Assembly: GCA_039602395.1 (NCBI GenBank) | Contig: JBCNJP010000023.1 | Span: forward strand, 90,482,177 to 90,546,176 | DNA from: Deinandra increscens subsp. villosa | Taxonomy: Eukaryota; Streptophyta; Magnoliopsida; Asterales; Asteraceae | DNA length: 64,000 bases | Direction: 5' to 3' | Part shown: positions 1 to 10,944 of the stretch, in pieces | Numbering within the stretch: position 1 is the stretch's first letter | How the letters are laid out: each line of letters opens with the position of its first letter | Notes under the pieces: model-generated | What the model was told of the DNA's origin: nothing | The model's database searches: none | The model's input: the letters and a program-made list of their open reading frames with translations, nothing else | Translations under genes and position numbers: made by a program

Positions 1-1500
1 ATTTTTGTTTTGTATTGCGGTTTTGTTAACATTTAGACATTAGGGTTTCGTTATTGTTTTTTGAGGTCCTAATCCGTAAATCTTAATTGAGTAGTGGACA
101 CACTCATAAGGACTTTGACCAAGATAGACAACCAATAAATTCAGGTACGATTGCTCATCTCCTATATAGGTTTTCTTTTTCAGTTGGGAACAATGAATTT
201 TGTTTGTATTTTCTTATGCTAGCCGCTTTAACAATATCAAAACTATTATGTTTTTACTCATCAGGTCTATGAACTCCATTCTTTACAACGGAAAGAGATT
301 GTCTCTGCACCAACTGATTTTTTATGGTATTTTAGATATACAGTTTTTTATCCTCTGTTATTATCTTTGTGTGAGCTACAACATCTTTCATCAGGTCTAT
401 GAACTCCATTCTTTACAACATCTTTTATTAGGTCTCTGCACCAACTGATTTTTGAATCTAAATTGTTTCTGTTAATGTAGAAGTTCATTCATGTTGTCTT
501 TGAGAAGTCTATTTTTGAAGGCCTTCCGAACTTATTTGATATTATCTCTGTTGGGCTAAGTTGGTTACACAAATATGTCATCATTATCAGTCATTATTCA
601 AACCTTATAAAGTGACTTTGCTTTTGCTCTTTACTACACTTTAGCATTTTAGCTTGGCTCAAGTGTATACTGAATTTATTAGAGAACTTAGTTGTTTAGC
701 AAATTACTTTCTGATGTTTAGTTGTTGGTATTCAGGTTTGTTCTTACTTGCTTAGGTTGCTGTTTGTACATTGCCTCAGAAGGTTGGTTCCACATTTGAC
801 TATCTACTTTTGCTGATGAGATTTAGATTAGACTTTTGGGTGCGTTCTTTGCTATTTTGTTTGTGTCAATTATATGGATTTTGAAGCATTTTAAAAATAG
901 TGACTTTCATATGTATAGTTGCAAATAAGTTTTTGAGATTCAGCTATTGCTTTGTTTGTTGTGTTTCCTTTCCCTTTGAATGTTACTTTCATAATTTAGT
1001 AGCTCCTTTAGCTCCTGTTTATCACTATCCATTGTGGTTATTAATATTAACGGTGTTTTATGTTCTTTGTTATTTTATTACTTAGGTAAATTATGTTAAA
1101 CTACTCAAACCTTATGAATTAAATAACAAAAGTGTTGCTCATTTCATTATGTCAATGTTTGCATCTTTAAAAAATATGTGTGTGTAGCAAATAGGTTTTA
1201 TATGTTCAATTTTTGGTCTTCAGGTCTGCTGCTGCTGTCTGCTTTGTTTCCTGAGATCGAAGGAGTCTTTTGAAAAAGTTTGATGGAAAGTATGTAATGG
1301 TATGTAGTTGGACTACTTAGTGACATTAACTTAAACTCTATAGTTTTGCCAGGCACCATAGAAGGCTTATTGATATCAAATAAGAATGCTTAGTCATCTA
1401 ACTTAAACTTATGTGTATGCAAGGGTATATGGGTGCATGATCAAATGGGAATGCTAGCTTAAACTTCATTCAACATCGCTTCTGAACCCGCGTGTTTGCT
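1..1500. other. AT-rich non-coding region, no gene recognised
   Basis: T-rich intron-like or intergenic sequence. The open frames are short, overlap stop-rich sequence and match no family I know. Pyrimidine tracts followed by CAG (for example near 730 and 1220) would be compatible with introns of a gene lying to the left, but no exon can be supported. The only structure noticed is the tandem duplication at 258-453. Confidence 0.5.
258..453. repeat. Two-copy tandem duplication, period about 131 bp
   Basis: The 33-base block beginning TCATCAGGTCTATGAACTCC occurs at 258-290 and again at 388-420. The block CTCTGCACCAACTGATTTTT follows each copy, at 302-321 and 434-453. The blocks match exactly but the sequence between them has diverged or carries indels, so this is an older local duplication. 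Confidence 0.8.
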
Positions 1501-1505
1501 TGCAA

Positions 1506-1788
1506 ACCCGCCGCAACGCGCGGGTCTTTTTTAATTAAGTTTCACTCTTATGACTGACTTTTTACTTTGCTTTTGTTCCAGTCAATGGATTAGTTTTCTT
1601 GACTCAATAGCTTCAGAAGATGTAACTGATTCCAAATGTATTTGGTGGCTGAAAGGAAGTGACCCGCTTCAACGCGCGATAGGAAGTGACCCGCATCTCT
1701 ATTAGTATTACTAATCATTTTGGCTACTAACCATTATGCATGTTTAGAAACAAGCTCCCCGCCGCAACGCGCGGGGGGGGGGGGGGTT
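1506..1788. repeat. GC-rich CCGCAACGCGCGGG hairpins (Helitron-tail-like)
   Basis: Two copies of a GC-rich palindromic motif (ACCCGCCGCAACGCGCGGGT at 1506-1525, and a copy running into a long G run near 1759-1788) sit in AT-rich DNA, with a degenerate copy near 1666. The motif matches hairpins found elsewhere here just before a CTAGT end (4236-4269, 19711-19742), a Helitron 3'-terminus layout. In this stretch I find no CTAGT at the expected distance, so these may be decayed tails. Confidence 0.4.
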
Positions 1789-2064
1789 CCGGCTTGTTAT
1801 ATAACAATTTGAAATGACGACGTGTACACTCAAATGTACTATTAACAGCCACGTAAGATTTTCTACTTTTTCTCATTTGTAGACTTGGACGGTGAAGCCG
1901 GCTGGACTAGAGCATTTTTCTTAATTGTAAAGACTAAAGACTCTTTCTCTCTCTCCCTGCTAAGCATTTTTCTTTATTGTAAAGACTCTCTCTCTCCGGT
2001 TAAACCCACAAGAATCAATTTCTTTTCCTCTCTCTAGAAATTCTCTTTCTTTCAGAAGAACACC

Positions 2065-2361
2065 ATGGCTGAAGCTTTTGTCGTTGCTATCTATGTCATT
2101 GTTCCGGACGTTGAAGCGACGATACAGTTGCTCCGATCCGTTGAGGCTACCCAAGAATCTCCGCCATGGCTGAAGCTTATCGGCATCTCTGTTGCTTCTC
2201 CGGACGTTGAAGCGACGATACAGTTGCTCCGATCCGTTGATGAAACGACGTTTTCCTTCCTTTTCTGTCGGAGATTCTATTTATTTATTTTTTTTTGCAT
2301 TAATTTCATCCATTCCCACAATCAAAATAACGATTACAACTCAGTCCGACATACGGGATGA
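2065..2361 (+). other. Gene-like ORF fragment with internal tandem duplication, function unknown
   Basis: An open frame of 98 codons follows a CT-rich leader (1930-2060) that resembles a plant 5' UTR. It contains two exact copies of a 41-base block (2104-2144 and 2200-2240), so the peptide PDVEATIQLLRSV occurs twice. The block CCATGGCTGAAGCTT is also repeated (2063-2077, 2164-2178). The frame then runs into T-rich sequence encoding Phe-rich residues, which looks like intron read-through. I recognise no domain. It may be a first exon captured by the Helitron whose 3' end lies at 4236-4269, but I cannot see that element's 5' end. Confidence 0.3.
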
Positions 2362-2538
2362 GGCGGCGATGTGATTCCTCCATTAACGTAGAAGCTACGG
2401 GGTGTTTTTTTCTATTCCGTTGGATCGAATTTGGGTTACGCTTTTAGATCTGAAATGTTTTTTGGTGGTGGATTTGGTTTGCTTTTGTGTTCTTAATAGC
2501 TCAGATCTTATACTATTTTTGGGTTTTTAACCGCTACA

Positions 2539-2668
2539 GTTCTGATTTTGAGATGTGTTGTTAATCGATTTTGCTTTTGATTTTTCGATCTAAAACGTTT
2601 TTTGTTCTGATTTTGAGATGTGTTGTTAATCGATTTTGCTTTTGATTTTTCGATCTAAAACGTTTTTT
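2539..2668. repeat. Perfect 65-bp tandem duplication
   Basis: Positions 2539-2603 and 2604-2668 are the same 65 bases, beginning GTTCTGATTTTGAGATGTG, with no mismatch seen. The perfect identity indicates a recent duplication in intron-like T-rich DNA. Confidence 0.9.
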
Positions 2669-3262
2669 GTGCACTTAGTTTTAGGTACGCTTTTGGGTTC
2701 TTAATAACTCAAATCTTAAGATTTGGTTGTGATTACTACAAGAACTATGTCGTCATATTTATTATTTTTTCTTCGGTTATATGGTGGATGATATAGATAC
2801 TTATTTTCGATTTTATAAAATGGTTGCCAAGGGTTTATATTGTTGGTTGCATTTACCGTGGGCTTCCGATTTTCAAACCTGCAACTTTGAATTTCCTTAT
2901 GTATCGTGGGTAGTCAATGTGTACACTATTATTCTACTGAGCATACGACATCATGTTTTCTTATTCGGTGAAAAGGACGGTGACCATGTCGCTTCCTTAC
3001 ATACACGCATCACCTGTATTAGAACAATTACCTGGAAATGACTATGATGATTTTATCAATTTTGAAGTGAATGAATGTCTTGGGAATAAATGGTGAGGGA
3101 GGCGAGGAAATGTTCCCTGAACGGCAAAAATATATAAAAACGAGGGCGGGTTATCAATGTATGGTGGGTAAATTCACTACACATGTTTAGGAGACTATTA
3201 TTTTTGCTACTATATATGCGAAATGACTATCTAATGGATCGTAACCTACGTGTTTTACCTAT
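2669..3262. other. Non-coding stretch, nothing recognised
   Basis: AT-rich sequence with one 86-codon frame (2781-3041) that has no recognisable domain and no codon pattern suggesting a gene. I see no repeat ends between the tandem duplication and the MULE at 3272. Confidence 0.4.
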
Positions 3263-3271
3263 ATTTATAAA

Positions 3272-4145
3272 GGGTTATTGGATTTAAATAATCCCAACTA
3301 TAATCAATTGGCCGATAATAATCCCAACTGAGTAAATGTTTTTTAACGAGCCTAACTTTCACACTATTTTCCTCTGGCAATCCCAAACTAACGAAATGAT
3401 AACGGTGTTAACTTTTAATGACGTGGCATGCTAATGTGGCATTTTTTTGTTGACATGGCATGCTGATGTGCTAAAAAAAAATATTTTTTTAATTCTTTTA
3501 TACTATGTGGCACCACCACCACATCACCACCACCACCGCTCCGACACCATCGCTCCGACACCACCGCTGCACCCAACATAGTCACCGCCACCACCACCCA
3601 ACATGGCTGTCACCACCTCTGTTGGAACTGGGTCCCACCATGGCCACTCCCGTCACCACCGCCGAACCCTATCACCACCCGTCGCTGAAAGTCAGGTGTG
3701 GAGCCAGTCGTCGAAGTTGCAGGTCAGAGCGGCATTGAGGGGCGTTTGAGGTTCGAGGGATGTGGAACCGGGTCGCCGGACTTCTAGGTCACTGACCGGT
3801 CGCCGAATGTTCAATGGGTGGAGAGTCGCCGCCCTCTTCCTCTTTCCCTTTCTGCTTTTCCAGAGGTGTCAGAGGTGGAAGAAGTGGCGGCGGTGGTTGT
3901 GGTAGGTGGTGGTGGTGGTTGGCAATGACACATAGGATGATGTTAGATGAGTTGGACTGCCACGTAATCATGTTGGGTGAGTTGGACTGCCACGCCATTA
4001 AAAAATTAACGGAGTTAGGGTTCCGTTAGTTTGGGACTGCTAGAGGAAAATAGTGTGAAAGTTAGGCTCGTTAAAAAACATTTACTCAGTTGGGATTATT
4101 ATCAGCCAATTAATGATAGTTGGGATTATTTAAATCCAATAACCC
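3272..4145. mobile_element. Non-autonomous foldback MULE, 874 bp, 9-bp TSD
   Basis: The ends are long inverted repeats. GGGTTATTGGATTTAAATAA opens the left end and its near-complement closes the right end. Similarity continues about 150 bp inward through the blocks carrying AATCCCAACT and AACGAGCCTAACTTTCAC. The element is flanked by the perfect 9-base direct repeat ATTTATAAA (3263-3271 and 4146-4154), the size made by Mutator-like transposases. The interior holds CAC/GGT-rich low-complexity DNA and no transposase. His- or Thr-rich frames in it are low-complexity artefacts. It resembles the MITE at 13117-13487 in its terminal TTTAAATAATCC-type block. Confidence 0.88.
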
Positions 4146-4235
4146 ATTTATAAATGAACATTACTAATAGCTGAGACAGTAACTTATCGACGTCATAGAC
4201 AAACATACGTAACTTTTCACAATAAAAGTACTTCC

Positions 4236-4269
4236 GACCCCGCCGCAAGGCGCGGGTCGATTTACTAGT
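4236..4269 (+). mobile_element. Helitron 3' terminus (hairpin plus CTAGT)
   Basis: GACCCCGCC-GCAA-GGCGCGGGTC forms a strong GC hairpin with one bulge. It is followed six bases later by CTAGT (4265-4269), which fits the CTRRT rule for Helitron 3' ends. The same arrangement recurs at 19711-19742 and, on the minus strand, at 36447-36475 and 49869-49897. The matching 5' TC end was not identified, so the element's extent is unknown; it may include the gene-like ORF near 2065. Confidence 0.6.
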
Positions 4270-4957
4270 ATATTAACAAAACCAATTAAGGGGTATTACT
4301 CACAATTCACTGTACGTGGTTTTCCTCCAATGGTTTTTTTCCATGACATTTGTTGCTCTAGTTATATTTTGCCAACAAAGCAAGCTTTGTCACGCTTTTT
4401 CCACCGAAAAATAAGATAAAGATCTCTAAAGCTTGCTCCCAGGCTGATGACGATCTCTATGGCGATTTTCATTTTTTTCCAGATGAATGTACCGAGTAAA
4501 AGTCGATATGATGATGATTCATTTGCATAATCATCGCCTCCATCTGGGTGCTTATCTTCCTTCGTGTTCCTTCCTTTTTTCTTTTGATGGTGTAGTCGAT
4601 TTAAGTAACAAAAACATGTACATATATATGAATGGTTAGTATAATTACTTAAAACGAAAATTGAAAATAAAAACTATACCGTTTGATATGTCACTAAGAG
4701 GAGATCTATAAGTACTATTTGTCAAAATAAAAAGTTCTTTTACGGTTTAACTTGTCAGATATAGAACTTCGATGAACTGGAATATATTTGTAATTTGTTA
4801 TGTTTACGTTCGACCATTACCATCTTCCTTCTCTCCCTGGTTTATTTAGCAGAATTTGAATAACTATATGTAGTAACTGACAATAAGACACAAATAGTAA
4901 AATAAATATATTTGAAAAAAATGTTGATAATATAATAAGTTGAGCTAGATTTTAAAT
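4270..4957. other. Left flank of the copia element, no gene recognised
   Basis: AT-rich sequence without a supportable coding region. About 55 bases at 4665-4735, around TATGTCACTAAGAGGAGATC, resemble the sequence that starts right at the outer edge of the copia 3' LTR (10945-11005, CATGTCACTAACAGGAGATC). The two flanks are therefore diverged copies of one host sequence. Confidence 0.5.
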
Positions 4958-5395
4958 TGTTAAAATTAATACAAGTTGTAATTCATATGTGCAAATTTAC
5001 ATTTTTGTTTATTTTGTAGAGTTTGGGCTGCTGCTTATTGGGCTAGAGAATAAGGAAATTGGGCCGGAGCTGTTGGGGGCTGGAGCTGGAAAGAGTTCTC
5101 GGTTGCAGCTGGATATAAATAGTGGTTATATCGTCTGCTAGGGTTTCACTTCCTTCTCTCGAAAAGTTACTCTCCGATTGTCGATAGTCTTCTCTGCTAG
5201 AGTTCCGAGATTCCATCGTCTTCGTGATAGTTTTGTAGTTAGGGTTTGTTAGATCATCACAATGATGATCTAATAGTTTTGTACATCTTTCCTTATGTTC
5301 TTTGCAAAGATTGTTGTATTTCTTCTTGTTTTGATTCTCAGATCTGTAGTGTTTCTGAGTTTAGTTCAGTACTTTCGTATTCTGTTAAGTTGACA
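4958..5395 (+). repeat. 5' LTR of the copia element
   Basis: A 438-bp repeat starting TGTTAAAATTAATACAAG and ending GTTAAGTTGACA (TG...CA), almost identical to 10504-10944. It contains GCTGGATATAAATAGTGG (5108-5125), a likely TATA box for the element's promoter. It ends directly against the primer-binding site. Confidence 0.95.
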
Positions 5396-5407
5396 TGGTA
5401 TCAGAGC
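5396..5407 (+). other. Primer-binding site (initiator tRNA-Met)
   Basis: TGGTATCAGAGC directly abuts the 5' LTR. It is complementary to the 3' end of plant initiator tRNA-Met, the usual primer for copia minus-strand DNA synthesis. Confidence 0.95.
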
Positions 5408-6110
5408 CTCTCTAGGCTTTGATTCCTTCGTCTAACATTCCTTGCTTGTCTCGATCGTGTTGAATCAGAAAACCCTAATTTCTGATTTTTTCTTTCGATC
5501 GGTCTACTCGTTGTAGATCGACGTGGTTCTGGGTTATTTCCGCTGCCTTGTTTCTTCCAGATCTAGGGTTTGTCGAAACCCTAGTTGTGTAGGGTTTCTG
5601 TTGGTGCTGTCGATTGGTATTCCAGATCTTATTCGAAGGAGAAAGAGGCGTTGGCTGATGATTGGTTGTGACGTTCAAGACCTTACCCTAAGTGAAGGTA
5701 AGGAAGCTTGGAGGCGCTGATCAACGGTTCTGCTTGCTGCGCTGCCTGAGTTGCCTTGACCCTAAGTGAAGGTCAACGTGACTCAGGCCAATTGGGTGAG
5801 ATCGTTCCTCTATTCTCTGTTTTTCGTTTTTATTGTTCTGGTATTAATCTGTTGTGTTGTTACTGGTTGGAACCCGGTTAACCCCTGATCTGCCACCTTG
5901 AGTGGTGTGGAAACTTGGCTCTGACTGGGGTAATTCTGACCGGTACTCTGGTCTGTTGATTCTTGGGTATTGATTGCTGGTCTGTGTTCTATTATCTGCT
6001 GTATGTGATATTGTTATCTGTTATTCTGGTGGTTCTTGTCTGTTTGTGATTCTTGGAAGCATTGCTATCTGTGTGGCATTTATTGTGTTTCTACTGTGAA
6101 GATTGTTAGA
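5408..6110 (+). other. Copia 5' leader
   Basis: About 700 bp between the primer site and the likely gag start at 6111. It contains two nearby copies of GACCCTAAGTGAAGGT-like sequence (5685 and 5759 regions) and no convincing ORF. An upstream Met at 6036 is in frame with gag, but the sequence between 6036 and 6111 does not look like gag. Confidence 0.7.
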
Positions 6111-7652
6111 ATGCCTCCTGCTATAGGGGATGTCTCATCCTCTGCTACCTTGGTTAGCAAGATTGAGGCTAGTGACCCCTTGTACTTACATGCTAGTGAT
6201 TCTAGCACTCTCACACTGATCAGTTTTAAACTAAAAGGTATTGAAAATTACACTGTTTGGGTAACTGCCCTTGAATTGGCTTTAAGGGTTAAAAACAAAA
6301 TTGGTTTTCTAGATGGAACTTGTTTAAAACCTACAGATGATGAAGTGTTAGCTAATCAGTGGGAGAGATGCAATTCTGTTGTGCTTTCTTGGATTCTTAA
6401 TTCTGTTTGTGAAGAATTATATGTAGGACAAGTATACTCAAAGCTTGCTTCAACTGTGTGGTCTGATCTTAAGGAAACATATGATAAAATTGATGGGTCT
6501 ATTATCTTTAATTTGTATAAGAAGATCAACTCTGCTACTCAGAGTGGGTCTTCTGTTTCTGAGTACTATAACAAATTAAATACAATGTGGAAACAGTATG
6601 ATAACATGGTTAAACTGCCAACTTGTTCATGTAATGCATCAAAAAAGTATAATGACTTCAGTGACTCTATCAAACTTATGCAGTTTTTAATGGGCTTGGA
6701 TGAAGTATACTTGCCTGTTAGAACAAATTTGCTAACCCGTGAGCCTCTTCCCACACTTAAAACTGCTTTCTTAACTGTCTCAAGGGAAGAATCTCACAGG
6801 GCTGGAAACAGTGGTTCTAAGGGGCAAGTCTCTGGGTTTGTGTCCAAGTCTGGTCCATTCTCAGATAGTACTAGAAGACCTAATAGAGGTCCCAACACTA
6901 ATGTGAAATGTACTCACTGCAATAAAGTGGGACATCTGGTTGATAGATGTTTTGAGCTCATAGGGTATCCTCCTGGATATAAGCCTAGGCAGAATAAATG
7001 GAATAAGTCTGGAATGTCTAGTGGTTCTGGTGTTGTTGAGTCTAACTCAAGTGTTAATCCATCTCCTTCTTCTTCTTATGGTCCCTTGAGCTCTGAACAA
7101 GTGTGTAGATTGCTGAAGTTGTTAGATGAGAAGTCTGGTGATGCTGTCCAAAGTAATAATGTTGGAGGTAGAGTCAGTTGTAATCTGTCAAATAATTGCT
7201 TGAATGCCTTTAATAGTTGTGTGTATGTATTTGGCTCTGGTATGAACAGTGCTGGGTGGGTAATAGATTCTGGTGCAAATCAACACATGGTTGTGTCTGA
7301 TAAAGGTCTTTTATATTCAGTAAATGTGTCTGAGTTTGGTATTAAAATAAAACATCCCAATGGGACTGTTGCCACTGTTACCAAGATTGGAAATTTTAAA
7401 CTTGCAGAGAATGTAGTTCTGCATGATGTGTTTGTTGTACCAGACTATTTTGTCAACCTAATTTCTGTTCATAAGCTAGCTAGAGATAATAAGTTGAGGT
7501 CAATCTTTGATGAGCATTCTTGTTTACTTCAGGATTTGTTTACAAACCAGACTGTAGTGACTGGTAAACAAGTTGATGGTTTGTACTTGTATGGCAGTGT
7601 TCCTATGTGTTCTAAGGTGTGTTTAAATTCGGTTACTGCTTTAGATTTATGA
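6111..7652 (+). pseudogene. Copia gag-protease, ends at a premature TGA
   Basis: Encodes the virus-like-particle protein and aspartic protease. The start is taken as the Met of MPPAIGDVSS rather than the earlier in-frame Met at 6036. The gag core with LKGIENYTVW and LNTMWKQYDNM is typical of plant copia gag. A CCHC zinc knuckle (CTHCNKVGHLVDRC, 6909-6950) binds nucleic acid, and the protease active site DSGA is at 7266-7277. The frame stops at TGA 7650-7652 exactly where the family has the Trp of the LWHxRLGHP pre-integrase motif. The next codons HVRLGHPADP continue in the same frame, so a single TGG to TGA change explains the stop. Confidence 0.93.
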
Positions 7653-8879
7653 CATGTTAGGCTAGGACATCCAGCAGATCCTGTGTTAAAATTGTTGCAA
7701 ACTGATTTAAAAATTAAAGATTTCAAGTCTACCTCTGTGTGTGAAGTGTGTCATAAGTCCAAGCAGCATAGGGAACCTTTTCCCTTAAGTAATCATAAAA
7801 CCAGTAGTATTGGTGATCTTGTGCATCTTGATGTGTGGGGTCCTTATAAAGTTACAAGTAGGGAAGGATATAGATATTTTTTAACAATTGTTGATGATTT
7901 CAGCAGAGCTGTTTGGGTTTATTTTCTAAAAAATAAAAGTGAGGTAGGGTATTGCATAGAAGATTTTTACAATTTAGTTAAGACTCAGTTTAAAGTTGGC
8001 ATAAAAATGTTTAGAAGTGATAATGGAACTGAGTTTATAAACTCCTCCATGGAGAGTTTTGTACACAAACATGGGATAATACATCAAACTTCATGTGTGC
8101 ATACCCCTCAACAAAATGGGATTGTTGAGAGGAAGCACAGGCATCTGCTGAATGTTGCTAGAACTTTGTTGTTTCAGTCTAGCATTCCTTTGTCTTTTTG
8201 GCCTGAATGTATTCTTACTGCTACTTATCTAATTAACAGGATTCCTTCCTCTGTTCTGAATGGCAAATCTCCCTTTGATGTCATGTTTGGGTTTAAACCT
8301 TCCCTAAATCATTTGAGAGTCTTTGGATGTTTGTGTTTTGCAACAGTTTTGAATAATAATGACAAACTTAGTAGTCAAGCTGAAAAATGTGTGTTTTTTG
8401 GTTACTCAAATGTTAAGAAAGGTTATAAACTGTGGAGTATTGACAGAGAAACTATGTTTTTTTCAAGGGATGTCAAGTTTTATGAGTCTGTTTTTCCGTT
8501 TCAGTCTCCAAATGTTTCTGTTGATGTAAATCCTTCTGTATCTGCTGACTGGCTTGGTTTTTTTGATTTAAATACTGATGGTTTTAGTCCAAAGAGCTCA
8601 AATGAAAATCCCAATGATGAAGGGGAGGTCCTTAGTGACTCAGGACGCCCTGTTCACACTCAAAGTGATACACAGAACAGTGAAGGAGAAGTTCAGTCTT
8701 CACCAGTTCACAGTTCTAGTGACACCACTGTTGGGGTGACAGCAGGTGGAGCTGAGGATGATTCTCATCCATCCTCTGAGGGTGTTAGTATAACTAGACG
8801 ACACTCTACAAGACCTGTGAGAACCCCTTCTAATCTTAAAGATTATGTGGTGGGGGGGGGGGAGTATCTATGGTCTTGA
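7653..8879 (+). pseudogene. Copia pre-integrase and integrase segment
   Basis: Continues the gag-protease frame after the TGA. HVRLGHP, then CEVCHKSKQHREPF, supply the His/Cys zinc motif. The catalytic core has LDVWGPYKV, a second Asp in FRSDNGTEF, and a Glu in NGIVERKHRHL, the D,D(35)E integrase triad. The C-terminal part (FGCLCFATVL, CVFFGYSNVKKGYKLW) is the usual copia integrase extension. The frame leaves the polyprotein at an 11-G run (8852-8862) and stops 17 bases later at 8879. This protein would join the element DNA to the host chromosome; as it stands it cannot be made as part of a full polyprotein. Confidence 0.93.
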
Positions 8880-10491
8880 AAAGGTCCTTAGTTATTCTAA
8901 TCTTTCAAAAGAAAATTTTTGTTTTACTTCTGATTTGAACAAAAGTTTTGAACCAAATTCTTACATTGAAGCTAAACATGACACAAATTGGGTAAATGCT
9001 ATGAATGAGGAAATGGAAGCCCTGCTTAGAAATAATACTTGGACAGTAGTTGATCTTCCTAAAGGTAGAAAGCCTATAGGGTGTAAATGGGTGTTTAAAA
9101 TTAAATATAAGTCTACAGGGGAGATAGATAGATATAAGGCTAGGCTGGTTGCAAAAGGTTATAGTCAAAAAGCAGGTATAGATTTTGATGAAACTTTTTC
9201 ACCTGTGGTAAAACTTGTCACAATAAGGTGTGTTTTAAACTTGGCTGTTGTTAACAGCTGGCCTCTTTTTCAGTTAGACATTAACAATGCTTTTTTATAT
9301 GGTAGTTTGAATGAGGATGTTTATATGAAACTGCCTGAAGGTTATTATTCAAATAGTGAGTCAAAAGTGTGTAAACTGAATAAATCTTTATATGGCTTAA
9401 AACAAGCCCCTAGAATGTGGAATGAAAAACTTGTGAATGCTTTAACTGAATTTGGTTTTAGGCAAAGTAAAAGTGACTATTCTTTGTTTTTTAAGAATTT
9501 TCAAAATACTGTTACAATTTTGCTGGTATATGTTGATGATATTATTGTTACTGGAAATAGTTTAGATTGTATAAAACAAGTTAAACTTGATTTGCAAGAG
9601 AAGTTCAGAATTAAAGATCTGGGAGACTTAAAGTATTTCTTGGGTTTTGAGGTAATAAGGGATGAGAATGGTTTGTGTTTGTCCCAGAGGAAATACTGTT
9701 TAGAACTTCTTTCTGAGTTTGGACTAACAGGTGCTAAACCTGTTAGTATTCCTATTGAGCAGAATTTTCAATTGACTGCTCAAAGTAAAAGTAATGATTC
9801 TGAATTAGTTGATGTAACTGGTTTACAAAGGCTAATAGGTAAACTCATTTACTTATCTCACACTAGACCAGATATATCATACTCAGTTCAATACTTAAGT
9901 CAGTTCATGCATTGTCCAAACAAGTCTCATCTGAATGTTGCTCTCAGGTTGCTTAGATATCTCAAAACTGCACCTGGGAAAGGTATCTTTTTTGATAAAA
10001 ATAGTAAGTGTGAGTTGACTGTGTATGCTGATTCAGATTGGGGTAAATGCCTTGTTACAAGAAGGTCTGTGACTGGATATTGTATATTCTTTGGTAACTC
10101 ATTATTGTCCTGGAAATCAAAGAAACAAAAAACTGTGTCTAGATCCTCTGCTGAGTCAGAGTATAGGGCGATGTGTACTGCATTATGTGAACTGATGTGG
10201 ATTAAGAATGTGTTTCATGAACTTGCTGTTAATGTGCCATTGCCTGTGAACATGTTCTGTGATAACAATGCTGCTGTATCAATTACAGCAAATCCAGTAT
10301 TTCATGATAGAACTAAACACTTTGATATAGATATGTTTTTTCTAAGAGAGAAAATTATGTCTGGGCTAATCAAAGTAAATGGCATTTCTACAACTAAACA
10401 AGTTGCTGATATATTTACTAAAGGTTTATCAGTTTCACAGCACGAGTTTATGTGTAAGCAGCTTAATATGTTGGATGTTTTTGCCATATGA
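8863..10491 (+). pseudogene. Copia reverse transcriptase-RNase H segment
   Basis: Lies in another reading frame from integrase because of the 11-G run just upstream. Reverse transcriptase is marked by NTWTVVDLPKGRKPIGCKWVF, YKARLVAKGYSQ, LDINNAFLYG, LYGLKQAPRMW and the catalytic YVDD (9529-9540). RNase H follows with VYADSDWGKC, SRSSAESEYRAM and FCDNNAAVSI. The segment is open to its natural stop at 10491, next to the polypurine tract. G-run length could reflect replication slippage or a sequencing error, so this lesion is less certain than the TGA at 7650. Confidence 0.93.
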
Positions 10492-10494
10492 ATT

Positions 10495-10503
10495 AAGGGG
10501 GAG
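10495..10503 (+). other. Copia polypurine tract
   Basis: AAGGGGGAG lies directly before the TG of the 3' LTR, the expected plus-strand primer site. Confidence 0.9.
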
Positions 10504-10944
10504 TGTTAAAATTAATACAAGTTGTAATTCATATGTGCAAATTTACATTTTTGTTTATTTTGTAGAGTTTGGGCTGCTGCTTATTGGGCTAGAGAATAAG
10601 GAAATTGGGCCGGAGCTGTTGGGGGCTGGAGCTGGAAAGAGTTCTCGGTTGCAGCTGGATATAAATAGTGGTTATATCGTCTGCTAGGGTTTCACTTCCT
10701 TCTCTCGAAAAGTTACTCTCCGATTGTCGATAGTCTTCTCTGCTAGAGTTCCGAGATTCCATCGTCTTCGTGATAGTTTTGTAGTTAGGGTTTGTTAGAT
10801 CATCACAATGATGATCTAATAGTTTTGTACATCTTCTTTCCTTATGTTCTTTGCAAAGATTGTTGTATTTCTTCTTGTTTTGATTCTCAGATCTGTAGTG
10901 TTTCTGAGTTTAGTTCAGTACTTTCGTATTCTGTTAAGTTGACA
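10504..10944 (+). repeat. 3' LTR of the copia element
   Basis: A 441-bp copy of the 5' LTR, with CTT added near 10832 relative to it. It ends GTTGACA. The following GGAAA does not match the five bases left of the element. Confidence 0.95.

Larger units (their letters stand above)
4958..10944 (+). mobile_element. Ty1/copia LTR retrotransposon, complete but inactivated
   Basis: A 5,987-bp element in the order 5' LTR, tRNA primer site, leader, gag, protease, integrase, reverse transcriptase, RNase H, polypurine tract, 3' LTR. Integrase before reverse transcriptase defines the copia order. The LTRs (438 and 441 bp) differ mainly by a 3-base indel, so insertion is recent. The polyprotein is broken twice: an in-frame TGA at 7650 and a frameshift at the G run 8852-8862. 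The bases next to the LTRs (TAAAT left, GGAAA right) are not a target-site duplication, which is unusual for so young an element. Confidence 0.95.

Noticed and set aside
3505..4029. His/Thr-rich and Gly-rich frames
   Set aside because: They come from CAC/GGT low-complexity DNA inside the MULE.
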